64,000 nucleotides of DNA from JAHIGH01 sp964564035 (GCA_964564035.1 CAZLZN010000001.1:21921-85920); one strand, 5' to 3'. Shown: positions 7,480-16,325, counted from the first letter of the stretch. Made by a program: numbers and translations. Notes: generated by a model not told the origin, from the sequence alone.

Positions 7480-7957
7480 CTACTATCACCTGTGCAGGTC
7501 TCAAAACCTTATCATTTATTATATACCCGGTTCTCAAAACTTCAAGCACTTTGTTTTCTTCTCCTTCCGCAACTTTTATACATTCCATCAGATTTGGATC
7601 AAACTCTTTACCCTGCGCTTCGATCTGAGTTACCCCTTCGGCTTTCAGTGCGTCCAGAAACTGATCAATGCTTACTTTCAAACCTTCATTGTTTATGTGC
7701 TGATTTGCCAGTAATAGTGTATCCAAAACAGGCAATAATCGCAATAGCAATTCTCTGTTTGCCGACCTTATTAAATTTAACCTTTCATCTGCCGTCCGTT
7801 TCTGTAAATTTTGATAATCGGCAAGCGCCCTCTTATACTTACTCTCATTTTCCTCAACCTGAGCTTTCAATTTTTCCAGTTCCTGTTCATCCTCAGGTTT
7901 CTTCAGCTCTTTTTCTTCTACATCTTCCTTTTTATTTTTATTATCATCACTCTTCAT
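7451..7957 (-). CDS. grpE: Nucleotide exchange factor GrpE
   Basis: A 168-residue DnaK exchange factor. A charged, low-complexity N-terminus (residues 1-25) leads into a long coiled coil (25-85). The compact beta-domain follows with the family signature VEEGEENKVLEVLRTGYIINDKVLRPAQVIVG in divergent form (GYIINDKVLRPAQV clearly visible). Second gene of the hrcA operon. The extreme C-terminus lies in a short dispersed repeat. Confidence 0.95.
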   Translation of the reverse strand: MKSDDNKNKKEDVEEKELKKPEDEQELEKLKAQVEENESKYKRALADYQNLQKRTADERLNLIRSANRELLLRLLPVLDTLLLANQHINNEGLKVSIDQFLDALKAEGVTQIEAQGKEFDPNLMECIKVAEGEENKVLEVLRTGYIINDKVLRPAQVIVGSAKQDTEE

Positions 7958-7965
7958 CTTTAATT

Positions 7966-7986
7966 TTTGATCTTTGATCTTTGATT
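7966..7986 (+). repeat. Tandem seven-base repeat (TTTGATC x3)
   Basis: Three TTTGAT(C/T) units fill the short gap between hrcA and grpE; the same unit recurs near 1337 and 34986. Confidence 0.8.
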
Positions 7987-7992
7987 TTATCT

Positions 7993-8727
7993 CTACCAGC
8001 CCGATGCGCTCGACTCAATCAAATTCCCAAAATACCTGACTGTCGGTATAATAGATGTATATCTGAGCCTGACCGGACCTACCACTCCAATTTTACCCGT
8101 AATATTCCTTGGTGTCTTAAAATCTGTAAATATAAATCCATAAGGCCCATGCAGACTGTCTCCCAACTCATCCTCGATCAACACATGAATATCCTCAGAC
8201 TCATTATTGGTATGAGCAAATATCCCTCTGATCAGATCATATTCATCAATAGCAGTCAGCAAATTTTTAGTAACGTCTATATCGTAAAACTCCGGCATAT
8301 CCAAAATATTTGCGTACCCCGAGCAGTACAGGTTCTCATTGTCTATAGTCGCGATTGCCAAAGTGTTGGTTTTCTCCGCAAGAGATTTTGTAACTTCCTT
8401 CAAAAACCTCTGCATCTTATCTCTATAGTCCCAAACTTTCTCCTTTAGCGCGACCTCTTCGACGATCGACAGCTCTTTTTCCTTCATCAACTCCCTGACA
8501 TAAAACTTAATTCCTTTAGAAGTAGGTATGCGCCCGGCCGAAGAATGCGGCTTTTTCAGATATCCCTGCTCAGAGAGCTGCACCATCTCATTTCGTATCG
8601 TAGCAGGAGATGCGCTTATGTTCCTCTTCTTCTCAATCGTCTCGGAACCGACCGGCTCCGCTGTCTCAATATATTCCTCGACAATACTCTTGAGTATTTC
8701 AATTTGCCTTTGCGTTAAGTTATGCAT
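7993..8727 (-). CDS. hrcA: Heat-inducible transcription repressor HrcA, short form
   Basis: A 244-residue repressor of chaperone genes that binds CIRCE. The N-terminal winged helix is typical (LTQRQIEILKSIVEEYI, SPATIRNEMVQLSEQGYLKKPHSSAGRIPTSKG). A GAF-like regulatory domain follows, ending SIIPTVRYFGNLI. It is about 100 residues shorter than Bacillus HrcA, suggesting a reduced inserted dimerisation domain. First gene of its operon and preceded by its own CIRCE-overlapped promoter, so autoregulated. GroEL, the usual HrcA effector, is not in this window. Confidence 0.95.
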   Translation of the reverse strand: MHNLTQRQIEILKSIVEEYIETAEPVGSETIEKKRNISASPATIRNEMVQLSEQGYLKKPHSSAGRIPTSKGIKFYVRELMKEKELSIVEEVALKEKVWDYRDKMQRFLKEVTKSLAEKTNTLAIATIDNENLYCSGYANILDMPEFYDIDVTKNLLTAIDEYDLIRGIFAHTNNESEDIHVLIEDELGDSLHGPYGFIFTDFKTPRNITGKIGVVGPVRLRYTSIIPTVRYFGNLIESSASGW

Positions 8728-8736
8728 ATTACTAAT

Positions 8737-8773
8737 TTAGCAATAATATAACATGAGTGCCAATTCATGTCAA
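8737..8773 (-). promoter_or_regulatory. hrcA operon promoter overlapped by a CIRCE operator
   Basis: On the reverse strand TTGACA (8768-8773) and TATATT (8745-8750) are spaced by exactly 17 bases. Within and after this, 8737-8763 reads TTAGCAATA-N9-GAGTGCCAA on the top strand, matching the CIRCE TTAGCACTC-N9-GAGTGCTAA at 15 of 18 positions. HrcA binding would cover the -10. Confidence 0.88.
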
Positions 8774-9010
8774 GAGATAAAAATCCCGCAACTTAACGCT
8801 CGGGAAATCATATACTGCGCTTTGTAGGGAGTGACCTGCCTTGCAGCCGTGTCTGCCTGCAGGCAGGAAATCCCGTCCGATACGAAAAACCTCTTCGCTC
8901 TCATCCTACAGCTTATGGTACGACTACGCTCGCTATCCTGAGCATGCCGAAGGACGCTCGAATTTTTCCGCGAAGGGGGATAACATTCAGTATTAATTAT
9001 CATTATTCTG
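8774..9010. repeat. Intergenic mosaic of short dispersed palindromes
   Basis: No gene is seen in this gap between the divergent hrcA and yidD genes. It holds CTGCCTGCAGGCAG (a perfect palindrome near 8852) and ATCCTGAGCATGCCGAAGGA (near 8936), a form of the CCTGAGC-N-CGAAGGA repeat common in many bacterial genomes. A further AT-rich stretch leads to the yidD -10. Confidence 0.6.
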
Positions 9011-9022
9011 TATAATAACTGT

Positions 9023-9253
9023 ATGAATGGGCTATTCATTTATACAATACGTGTTTATCAAAAACTTTTCTCCCCCCTCCTGAGTTCTGCCGGGATCCAG
9101 TGTATATACAAAAAATCTTGCTCCGATTACTGTGTGGATCAGCTTAAAAAACACAATTTCATAAAAGCCTTGATTCTATGCGCTCTCAGGATCCTAAGCT
9201 GTAATCCTGTAAACTCTTATCTGAAAAATAAAAAATTACGCCGTACTCAATAA
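9023..9253 (+). CDS. yidD: Membrane protein insertion efficiency factor YidD
   Basis: A 76-residue protein of the YidD (haemolytic domain) family. It has an amphipathic N-terminus (YTIRVYQKLFSPLL), then the Cys-rich core CIYKKSCSDYCVDQLKKHNF and ILSCNP, matching the family pattern of three conserved Cys. It assists YidC-mediated insertion at the inner membrane. TATAAT at 9011-9016 lies six bases before the ATG, implying a leaderless message. The partners rnpA and yidC are not adjacent. Confidence 0.88.
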   Translation: MNGLFIYTIRVYQKLFSPLLSSAGIQCIYKKSCSDYCVDQLKKHNFIKALILCALRILSCNPVNSYLKNKKLRRTQ

Positions 9254-9304
9254 ATCCGCCTTTCATTGCGATAGTATTTAAAATATAATAAAAACAACAC
9301 ACCT

Positions 9305-9712
9305 ATGCCTGCATTTATACCATTTAAATCTTTCAATAAAAAAAATTTTATACTCAACTTTCTTTTCGGCATTATATTCCTGATAGCCTCGGCCGCAACA
9401 ATCATTTTTTTCCCGCCCGGCCATAATTTTAATCTATATGGCATAAACATAGCGGCCACTTCTGTTTTTTATACCTTATTATTCTTAACTGTTTATTTCC
9501 TGGTAAATTCGTTCCTCCCCAACAAAAAACACGGTATACTGATCGCATTATTTACTGTCATTTACCTGATTTTCCGCCAATACAACCTGCGCAATCCATT
9601 ATTTCTCCTTCTATTACTTGCACTTTTTCTGACCTTCGAATTCCTCTTCTCAGGCTCTCGGACAAAATCACGCGGGGTAAAAAGCCTGGACAGCGGCTCC
9701 GATAATAATTAA
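9305..9712 (+). CDS. Four-helix integral membrane protein, unknown
   Basis: A 135-residue protein with four hydrophobic segments (about residues 14-36, 46-66, 74-92 and 96-114) and a charged C-terminus. TATAAT at 9284-9289 provides a promoter. I do not recognise a family. Codon use resembles its neighbours and it sits between yidD and metG on the same strand. Confidence 0.65.
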   Translation: MPAFIPFKSFNKKNFILNFLFGIIFLIASAATIIFFPPGHNFNLYGINIAATSVFYTLLFLTVYFLVNSFLPNKKHGILIALFTVIYLIFRQYNLRNPLFLLLLLALFLTFEFLFSGSRTKSRGVKSLDSGSDNN

Positions 9713-9726
9713 TTACATTGTCAAGC

Positions 9727-9755
9727 TTGTACAAACAATAACGCTCTGATACAAT
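9727..9755 (+). promoter_or_regulatory. metG promoter
   Basis: TTGTAC (9727-9732), 17-base spacer, TACAAT (9750-9755); ATG eleven bases after the -10. Confidence 0.55.
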
Positions 9756-9766
9756 TTTTTTATCAA

Positions 9767-11212
9767 ATGAATAAATTCTACATAACAAATGCGATCCCCT
9801 ATGTTAACGCCCGACCCCATATTGGTCACGCGCTGGAATTTATTCAATCAGATGTTTACGCGCGCTTTCACCGTCTGCTTGGCCGCGATGTAATGCTTTT
9901 ATGCGGCTCCGACGAAAACTCCCTCAAGAACGTCCAAGCTTCGGAAAAACTTGACCTCCCCATCCAGGAATTCGTGGATCGTTATAGCAAATACTTTGAA
10001 GAATTAGCCGGCAAACTGCATGTTAAATTTGACGTTTTCCAAAAAGGCTCAAATCCGCTCCACCACAAATCATCGCAAAAATTATGGGAATTATGCCGGG
10101 AGAAAGATGATATTTATAAAAAAAAATATACCGGCCTCTACTGCGTAGGCTGTGAAATGTTTTATACGCGCGATGAGCTAAACGAAAACGGCGAATGCTT
10201 TGAGCACCCGGGCACCAAGCTGGAAGAGATAGAGGAAGAAAACTATTTTTTCAAATTAAGTAAATACCAAAAAGAACTAAAAATATTGATCGAAAACGAC
10301 ACTCTAAAAATCACGCCTCTATACCGCAAAAATGAGATACTTGCCTTTATAGATAGCGGCCTCGAAGACATAAGTATTTCCAGATCAAATCAGCGTGCCA
10401 AAAACTGGGGCGTATCAGTCCCGGGTGACAACAGTCAAAAAATGTATGTTTGGTTTGATGCCCTGAATATTTACCAAAGTGGAATCGGGTTTGGAGATGA
10501 CGACCAAAAATACCGCAAGTGGTGGCCTGCGGACTTGCACGTGATCGGCAAAGGAATTATACGTTTTCATGCCGTATACTGGCCGGCTTTTCTGATCTCG
10601 GCAGGATTGCCTTTGCCGAAACAGCTTTTTGTCCACGAATATATCACTCTCAATGGACAGAAAATCTCAAAAACTCTCGGCAACATCATTGACCCGAACG
10701 ACATTATTGATAAGTATGGAAGCGATGCTCTCCGATACTATCTCCTGGCCAAAATATCGCCATTTCAGGATGGTGATTTTTCAGACATTAAATTTACACA
10801 AGCCTACAATGCGGATCTCGCGAATGGTCTGGGCAATCTCATCGCGCGCGTTGCCAAAATCTGCGAAACAATCGAGTATCAGCAAATGGGAACCGCAAGC
10901 CGCGCGACCGAACACATTATTCAGGACAGCGAATATATGAAAACAATTGAAGAATTCAAATTCAATGAAGCTCTAAACTTTATCTGGAAAAAAATATCGG
11001 CACTCGATGTATATATAAATCAGGAAAAGCCTTGGACCTTGATCAAAACCAACAGTCAAAAACTCCAATCGATATTGGCTCACTGCGTAGACCAGATCCA
11101 GGAAATTGGACTCCTGCTGGATCCTTTTATGCCCGAAACATCTGCCAAAATTCTTGAGCAATTCAAAGGCCCCCAAATAAAATCAGACAAATCTCTATTC
11201 CCCAGAATTTAA
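9767..11212 (+). CDS. metG: Methionyl-tRNA synthetase, short form
   Basis: A 481-residue class I synthetase charging tRNA-Met. HIGH is at residues 18-21 (ARPHIGHALEF). The KMSKS loop appears as GQKISKTLGN. A zinc knuckle lies in YCVGCEMFYTRDEL with a later Cys-x2-His. WFDALNIY and the anticodon-binding helical domain follow. The dimerising EMAP-II-like C-terminal domain of longer MetG proteins is absent, as in many reduced genomes. Confidence 0.96.
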   Translation: MNKFYITNAIPYVNARPHIGHALEFIQSDVYARFHRLLGRDVMLLCGSDENSLKNVQASEKLDLPIQEFVDRYSKYFEELAGKLHVKFDVFQKGSNPLHHKSSQKLWELCREKDDIYKKKYTGLYCVGCEMFYTRDELNENGECFEHPGTKLEEIEEENYFFKLSKYQKELKILIENDTLKITPLYRKNEILAFIDSGLEDISISRSNQRAKNWGVSVPGDNSQKMYVWFDALNIYQSGIGFGDDDQKYRKWWPADLHVIGKGIIRFHAVYWPAFLISAGLPLPKQLFVHEYITLNGQKISKTLGNIIDPNDIIDKYGSDALRYYLLAKISPFQDGDFSDIKFTQAYNADLANGLGNLIARVAKICETIEYQQMGTASRATEHIIQDSEYMKTIEEFKFNEALNFIWKKISALDVYINQEKPWTLIKTNSQKLQSILAHCVDQIQEIGLLLDPFMPETSAKILEQFKGPQIKSDKSLFPRI

Positions 11213-11234
11213 ACTACATCATATTCTAGGTTAG

Positions 11235-11262
11235 CTAAAACCTAACACCTAAGCCCTAATCA
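11235..11262 (+). repeat. Tandem seven-base repeat (CTAAnnC x4)
   Basis: Four units, CTAAAAC, CTAACAC, CTAAGCC and CTAATCA, between convergent metG and sortase genes. The sortase stop codon lies in the last unit. The similar CCCTAAG array is at 52268. Confidence 0.75.
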
Positions 11263-11879
11263 CTATGCGTTAACTCCGAAAAAACAACCGTTCTATGCGA
11301 ATAATTTTCAGTATTTTCATTCCATTCACCCCTGCATGTAATTAAATTAAGACGCGGCACATCAGACGCCCCGAATACCTCCTCAATCGGAAAATCATCA
11401 TAAGGAAAATCTTGAATATTTGTAACCAGAAACACAAACTCCTGACCCCTTTCATCCTCGATAACAATCTCATCGCCTTTTTCAAGCTTTGATAAATCCC
11501 AAAAAACAGCAGGTGACCCGTCCTCTCTATCATAATGCCCGGCAAGCACCGCGTTACCTTTGGTACCCGGTTTAAATCCCGGACCAAACCACGATGTATT
11601 TCCTGCGTCTTTCGGCACATCCATTCTACCCTCACTGTCTACTCCTACGCGCTCAACTTGCGTATCTACATTTATAGTAGGTATGCGGACTTTGACAGGC
11701 GTAGAGGGCTCGTTCTCGACAGCCTGTTTACTAGAACTAATAATAGGACTTATCTCGTTTTTGGTATTAGATTTATCTCTCTGAGATTGTGCCTGTAAAA
11801 AATTAAAATTATTTACCAGTGCAACACTTATAAATACCAACCCGATTAGTCCTATTATTAAAGCTATTCTCATATACAT
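11256..11879 (-). CDS. Sortase (class E/F-like transpeptidase)
   Basis: A 207-residue surface enzyme. An N-terminal membrane anchor (residues 4-22) and a low-complexity linker (to about 60) precede the sortase beta-barrel. The catalytic triad is visible: His in VLAGHYDRE, Cys in LITCRGEW and Arg in YSHRTVVF. Sortases cut LPxTG-like signals and join proteins to the wall or to pilins. It follows a gene for a tiny exported peptide on the same strand. Class is assigned from overall look (GNAVLAGH, CRGEW), not from a tree. Confidence 0.92.
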   Translation of the reverse strand: MYMRIALIIGLIGLVFISVALVNNFNFLQAQSQRDKSNTKNEISPIISSSKQAVENEPSTPVKVRIPTINVDTQVERVGVDSEGRMDVPKDAGNTSWFGPGFKPGTKGNAVLAGHYDREDGSPAVFWDLSKLEKGDEIVIEDERGQEFVFLVTNIQDFPYDDFPIEEVFGASDVPRLNLITCRGEWNENTENYSHRTVVFSELTHSD

Positions 11880-11889
11880 GATGCTGCCT

Positions 11890-12069
11890 TTACTGCGCTC
11901 TTCCTGTCGCCGGTGCGCTATCCGGCATGGTTACCGATGGCGAAGTAGCTGGCGATACGGTAGGTGTAGTAGTTGGCCTTTGCGTTGGGCTTTGAGCCAA
12001 TACTACGGTAGCCGCCGCTAGAATTGAAAAAGCTATTACTCCTGTTGATAATGCTGCTCTTCTTATCAT
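11890..12069 (-). CDS. Tiny exported Thr/Pro/Ser-rich peptide upstream of the sortase
   Basis: A 59-residue reading frame on the reverse strand. A strong GGAGG Shine-Dalgarno lies about nine bases before the ATG (region 12079-12085). Residues 1-26 form a signal peptide (MIRRAALSTG then VIAFSILAAATVVLAQS), and residues 27-50 are Thr/Pro/Ser-rich. It ends SAPATGRAQ. The PATG resembles a sortase signal, but no membrane helix follows. It starts ten bases before the sortase gene ends its upstream gap, so both are probably one operon. Function unknown; a sortase substrate or remnant is a guess. Confidence 0.7.
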   Translation of the reverse strand: MIRRAALSTGVIAFSILAAATVVLAQSPTQRPTTTPTVSPATSPSVTMPDSAPATGRAQ

Positions 12070-12181
12070 AATTATTTATCACCTCCTTTATTATTTACTG
12101 ATCTTCAATGATTAAAATACTAACTTCTCAGGGTTTAAATCCAATAAGAATAATTTAATAACTAAGTAAGAAGAGCGAATT

Positions 12182-13672
12182 TCACCACAGCATCACCCAA
12201 AACTCCTGCATGACCAAAATTTGCATAGCCTGAAAAAATAAGAATACGCAAAATTGGATTCTTGTAAATCTCAGGCTTTTTGTCAAAAAACCGGCTCCGA
12301 TCAACGCCATAAACGGCATGAATACAACCAGTATCCGTCCGCCCTCACCTCTTATCGAACCGGAAAAATTAACAATAATTAGCATCATTAAAAAAGCAAT
12401 AAAAACAAAATCTAATTTCCTGATATTTTTTAAAAAATTTCTGCCAAAAACATTCAGGCAGAAAAATTTTGTTTCCCGAATGAATTTATAAAAAAATACC
12501 ATACTCAATGGAATTCCCGCGAATATAAAAAAATCAACCGCGTTATACCAGAGCCACAAACTGTAAGATCTTGAATTAACATGTGTTACTGTCGTCATAA
12601 TTATTCGCGTCATTTCATAAAAATTAAAATTAAAAAACACCAATAATAAAATTGGCAAAAGCAAAAATCCACCCGCAAATACGGAAGAATCAATAAGCAA
12701 TCTCATCGGCTTCAATTTTAATCCCAAAAAATTCAGCAAATAAAATATCATGAATAAAACACCGATCGTAAGAAGTGATAAATTAAAAAATACACCAACA
12801 AAAAGAGTTAAGCCCGACAAAAATAAATAATATTTTTTATTTTCTTTTATACCTTTATAAAAAAACAAAAATGAAGTAATAGAAAAAATCGGCAAAAATG
12901 AATCGTTAATTGGAATAAAAAGCACGGCGCTTGGGATAAAAATATATATAAAAATTGTTCTCAAAGCGATCTTTACCCCGTATAATGCGCTAGCCGCAAA
13001 ATATAGAGGAACGACTGTGAAAGACGCTAGCATAGGTATAAAAAAAGCAGAAAAAACAGCTCCCGCTTTTTGAGCAGCTTCGAGTGTAACCCAAATAAGC
13101 CTTACGTCCGGACGGCTGGGAGATAGTTTATCCACATAATCGATAAACGCCGGAAACATCGAAGCGAATAAATTATTAAAATAAAAAAACAATATAGCCC
13201 CCGGCGGATGAGACGCCGCGTGATAAACAAAGCTAAGAACATTTTCGTTGTATGTGCTTACAAATTCATAAACGTTTTTTATATTCAGTGACGCGGTAAA
13301 ATACCCGTTCAATTCCGGATTAATAATCCTGTGGATCAACACACCTATTCCGGCTCTGCTGAAGTACAAAACTCCCATCTGAAACATATAAGAAATTAGT
13401 GCGGCGCAAATTAAAAAAACATAAATATGTTTGACGGCAAATTTCTGATGCCGCTCAACAAATAAATACATTCCGAAAATAATAATAGTCACTAAAAGCG
13501 GCGCCCATAATTTATTTAATGTATTTACAAATAAATAATCCCATTGCCATTCCGGCGGATATGGCGCCGGCCCCCTCAAAAGCGGAAATATATCCCAAGA
13601 GACTGATGCAAAAAACCCCGCCGTCACGACGCTTACCAAAACCAAAAATCTATTTTTAAACCCCTCTGACAT
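12182..13672 (-). CDS. Polytopic membrane protein, GT-C glycosyltransferase-like
   Basis: A 496-residue protein with about twelve hydrophobic helices. The loop SHPPGAILFFYFNNL (around residue 155) resembles loops of polyprenyl-phosphate-sugar-dependent mannosyltransferases of the GT-C fold. It would act at the membrane using lipid-linked sugars, but no acidic catalytic motif could be assigned with certainty. First gene of the reverse-strand group before the secreted peptide and sortase genes. Confidence 0.65.
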   Translation of the reverse strand: MSEGFKNRFLVLVSVVTAGFFASVSWDIFPLLRGPAPYPPEWQWDYLFVNTLNKLWAPLLVTIIIFGMYLFVERHQKFAVKHIYVFLICAALISYMFQMGVLYFSRAGIGVLIHRIINPELNGYFTASLNIKNVYEFVSTYNENVLSFVYHAASHPPGAILFFYFNNLFASMFPAFIDYVDKLSPSRPDVRLIWVTLEAAQKAGAVFSAFFIPMLASFTVVPLYFAASALYGVKIALRTIFIYIFIPSAVLFIPINDSFLPIFSITSFLFFYKGIKENKKYYLFLSGLTLFVGVFFNLSLLTIGVLFMIFYLLNFLGLKLKPMRLLIDSSVFAGGFLLLPILLLVFFNFNFYEMTRIIMTTVTHVNSRSYSLWLWYNAVDFFIFAGIPLSMVFFYKFIRETKFFCLNVFGRNFLKNIRKLDFVFIAFLMMLIIVNFSGSIRGEGGRILVVFMPFMALIGAGFLTKSLRFTRIQFCVFLFFQAMQILVMQEFWVMLW

Positions 13673-13699
13673 TTAAAACAATTATACAAATATTATTGC

Positions 13700-13711
13700 T
13701 ATAATGTAATC
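13700..13711 (+). promoter_or_regulatory. tatD -10 element, leaderless arrangement
   Basis: TATAAT at 13700-13705 and six bases to the ATG, so transcription should start at the initiation codon. No good -35 was found. Confidence 0.6.
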
Positions 13712-14539
13712 ATGATCGATGCCCATTGTCATTTGAATTTCAGTGCTTTCGAAAAAGATTTTGATGAAGTAATCAAAAACGCACAAAAAGAAGGCGTACA
13801 TACTATTATTAATGCAGGAACGCAAATAAGCTCTTCGAAATGGGCCGTCGAACTGGCCGGCAAATTCCCGAACCTCTATGCTGTTATCGCAGTGCATCCT
13901 CATCACGCTGACAAACTTGATTCAAATGACAACACAAAATGGAGCGAAGAACTTGAAGCTTTAGGCAAACACCCCAAAGTAGTTGGAATAGGCGAATTTG
14001 GACTGGACTATTACAATTACAAATCAAACGGAATTGTTGACCCCGAGCTCCAAAAAAAAGTATTTTTAACTCAACTGGAAATAGCACATGCTTTGAAACT
14101 GCCGCTCCAGATCCACACCAGAGACGACCGGGCACGTACAGAACTTGTTAAATTACTGAAAAATAATAAAAGCCTGCTTCTAGATCCGCCCGGGATGTTC
14201 CATTGCTTTGCCGGCAGTATGGAATCAATGAATTCGGTTTTAGATCTTGGATTTTATTTGGGCTTTGATGGAAATATCACATACGGCGGTACGCCGCCGG
14301 GTGAACCGCTGCCTCTTGCGGATTTAGTAAAATCTGCTCCTCTTGAGCGGATCATGATCGAAACGGACAGCCCGTATCTGACGCCCATGCCGTTGCGCGG
14401 CAGGAGAAATGAGCCGAAATATGCTATAATTACTGGCAAGTTCATCTCAAAAATCAAAAATATTTCATTCGAAGAAGTGGAACACCAGACAGAACAAAAC
14501 GTATATACCGTTTTCAAAAAAATATCCCGGTCAATATGA
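13712..14539 (+). CDS. tatD: TatD-family metal-dependent hydrolase/DNase
   Basis: A 275-residue TIM-barrel hydrolase. Metal ligands: DAHCHL (residues 3-7), Glu in GIGEFGLDYY, His in IHTRDD, His in MFHCFAGS and Asp in ETDSPYL. Family members are 3'-5' exonucleases or deoxyribonucleases. Its stop overlaps the next gene's start in ATGA, so the two are coupled. Confidence 0.93.
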   Translation: MIDAHCHLNFSAFEKDFDEVIKNAQKEGVHTIINAGTQISSSKWAVELAGKFPNLYAVIAVHPHHADKLDSNDNTKWSEELEALGKHPKVVGIGEFGLDYYNYKSNGIVDPELQKKVFLTQLEIAHALKLPLQIHTRDDRARTELVKLLKNNKSLLLDPPGMFHCFAGSMESMNSVLDLGFYLGFDGNITYGGTPPGEPLPLADLVKSAPLERIMIETDSPYLTPMPLRGRRNEPKYAIITGKFISKIKNISFEEVEHQTEQNVYTVFKKISRSI

Positions 14540-16029
14540 CAGACTTTTTTTCCAAAATATTCGCGCGCTATCCCGTCAAATCCCGCAGGATTTTAGAAAT
14601 TTTCCCGGGATTTGTAGTCTGGACATTGATCACTCTTCCGGTTTGGGGATCTTTCCTGATACCTACAGTTGTCGCGTATTTCATTTTGTTTTTTGATATA
14701 TTTTTCTTCTACAAATCTTTTGCCCTGGCCGTTACATCAACAATCGCATCAAAAAAAATCAGAGAGACTGAAAAAAAAGACTGGTATGAAATTGCCAAAA
14801 AGCTACCCAATTACAGACCTGTCGATCACGTGCTTGTTATTACAAATTACCAGGAAAAAACAGAAAAGCTCCGTCTCACACTTGAAGCATTAGCAAATCA
14901 ATCCTACCCGTCATCAAATCTGCACGTCGTACTTGCTATGGAAGAGCGTGAAAAAGAAGCAAAAGAAAGAGCGCGAATTCTCATCAAAGAATTCAAACAT
15001 GTCTTCGGAAATATTTTTGCCACATTCCACCCGGATTTGCCGAATGAAGTAAAAGGGAAATCTTCCAATGAATCATACGCCGGCAAAGAGGCTTACAAAA
15101 TTTTATTTGAAAAAGGCAAATTAAATATAGATTTCGCGACAGCATCCTCAGTAGACGCTGACAGTATTTTCCACAAAGAATTCTTCGCTCATCTTACATA
15201 CAAATTCCTTACCGATCCGGCCCCGTACAACAAATTCTGGCAATCCGCGACAGTTTACCACAACAATATCTGGAAAGTTCCGGCTCCGACCAGAATTATT
15301 TCATTTTTCGGCAGTCTTTGGAGAACAGGCCTCCTGGTCCAGGGAGACAGGCTTATTACAAACGCCACATATACTCTGTCATTCAAAATGCTCAAAAAAA
15401 TCGGCTTCTGGGATGTCGATGTGATACCCGAAGACTATAGAGTTTTCTTCAAAGCCTTTTATGCTCTAAAAGGTCAAGTGTGGGTAGAACCGGTATTTTT
15501 AAAAACATCGATGGACGCGCCCCATTCAATCGGCTATGTTAATAGCCTCAAAAACAAATACAATCAGGAACGCAGATGGGCATGGGGTGTGTCAGATGAT
15601 CCGCTGTTTATTGAATGGTGGCTCACTGTTCCGGGAGTTCCTTTCTTCCGCAAAACTTTCCTGCTATACCACGTACTGCTTGATCATATCCTATGGCCTA
15701 CAAATTGGTTTATTGTTACAATTGCCGCCAACGTCATGGCCGTTCTGAATCCGGTTTATTCCCGCACCTCTCTTGGATACTATCTTCCGCAACTTGCAGG
15801 CATACTTTTAAACACCTGTCTAATTGCTTTAATTGTGATGATGTATATAGACTACAAAAACCGCCCGGATCATGCCCGCATGTCTCTCAAAAGAAAACTG
15901 CTTTTCCCGTTCGAATTTATTTTAATGCCTCTGGTTGGTTTTTTCTTGTCTTCATTGCCGGCGCTCATTTCCCATACACAGCTGATGCTCGGCAAAAGAA
16001 TGGAATACAAAGTAACGGAAAAAATCTGA
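14536..16029 (+). CDS. Membrane glycosyltransferase family 2 (cellulose-synthase-like)
   Basis: A 497-residue processive-type GT2. Two N-terminal helices (about 25-65) precede the GT-A catalytic domain with VDADS (UDP-sugar/metal binding), PEDYRVFFK (catalytic Asp region) and QERRWAWG, the QxxRW acceptor motif. At least four C-terminal helices follow. It is likely to build a surface polysaccharide at the cytoplasmic membrane. Translationally coupled to tatD and converging end-to-end with hisE. Confidence 0.9.
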   Translation: MTDFFSKIFARYPVKSRRILEIFPGFVVWTLITLPVWGSFLIPTVVAYFILFFDIFFFYKSFALAVTSTIASKKIRETEKKDWYEIAKKLPNYRPVDHVLVITNYQEKTEKLRLTLEALANQSYPSSNLHVVLAMEEREKEAKERARILIKEFKHVFGNIFATFHPDLPNEVKGKSSNESYAGKEAYKILFEKGKLNIDFATASSVDADSIFHKEFFAHLTYKFLTDPAPYNKFWQSATVYHNNIWKVPAPTRIISFFGSLWRTGLLVQGDRLITNATYTLSFKMLKKIGFWDVDVIPEDYRVFFKAFYALKGQVWVEPVFLKTSMDAPHSIGYVNSLKNKYNQERRWAWGVSDDPLFIEWWLTVPGVPFFRKTFLLYHVLLDHILWPTNWFIVTIAANVMAVLNPVYSRTSLGYYLPQLAGILLNTCLIALIVMMYIDYKNRPDHARMSLKRKLLFPFEFILMPLVGFFLSSLPALISHTQLMLGKRMEYKVTEKI

Positions 16030-16308
16030 TTATTTTTTGTGGCGCTTAGTAAATTCTTTATATATTTCTTCAATACTTATTCCCAAAGTCGAAAGCATAA
16101 CTAGGCTATGGAACCATAGATCAGCGGTTTCCGAAATTACCTCTTTTTTGTTTTTATTTTTTGCGGCAATAACCGCCTCAACCGCCTCTTCGCCTACTTT
16201 TTGAATGATCCTGTCATCTCCGGACTTAAAAAGCTCCGCGACATAAGAATTTTTAGGCATTCTCTTTTTTCTGTCCTCGATTATTTTATAAACTTCATCA
16301 ATGTTCAT
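16030..16308 (-). CDS. hisE: Phosphoribosyl-ATP pyrophosphatase HisE
   Basis: A 92-residue all-alpha pyrophosphohydrolase, second step of histidine synthesis. Typical features are KVGEEAVEAVIAAKN (metal-binding EExxE-like helix) and ETADLWFHSLVMLS. Encoded apart from hisI and not fused. Last gene of the his operon. Confidence 0.95.
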   Translation of the reverse strand: MNIDEVYKIIEDRKKRMPKNSYVAELFKSGDDRIIQKVGEEAVEAVIAAKNKNKKEVISETADLWFHSLVMLSTLGISIEEIYKEFTKRHKK

Positions 16309-16325
16309 GATTTTGTTTAATACTA

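Noticed and set aside
8774..9022. tRNA or small RNA gene in the hrcA-yidD gap
   Set aside because: No cloverleaf or promoter-terminator pair could be drawn; the palindromes match dispersed repeats.
11890..12069. LPxTG-anchored surface protein
   Set aside because: No hydrophobic segment or basic tail follows PATG, so a standard sorting signal is not supported.
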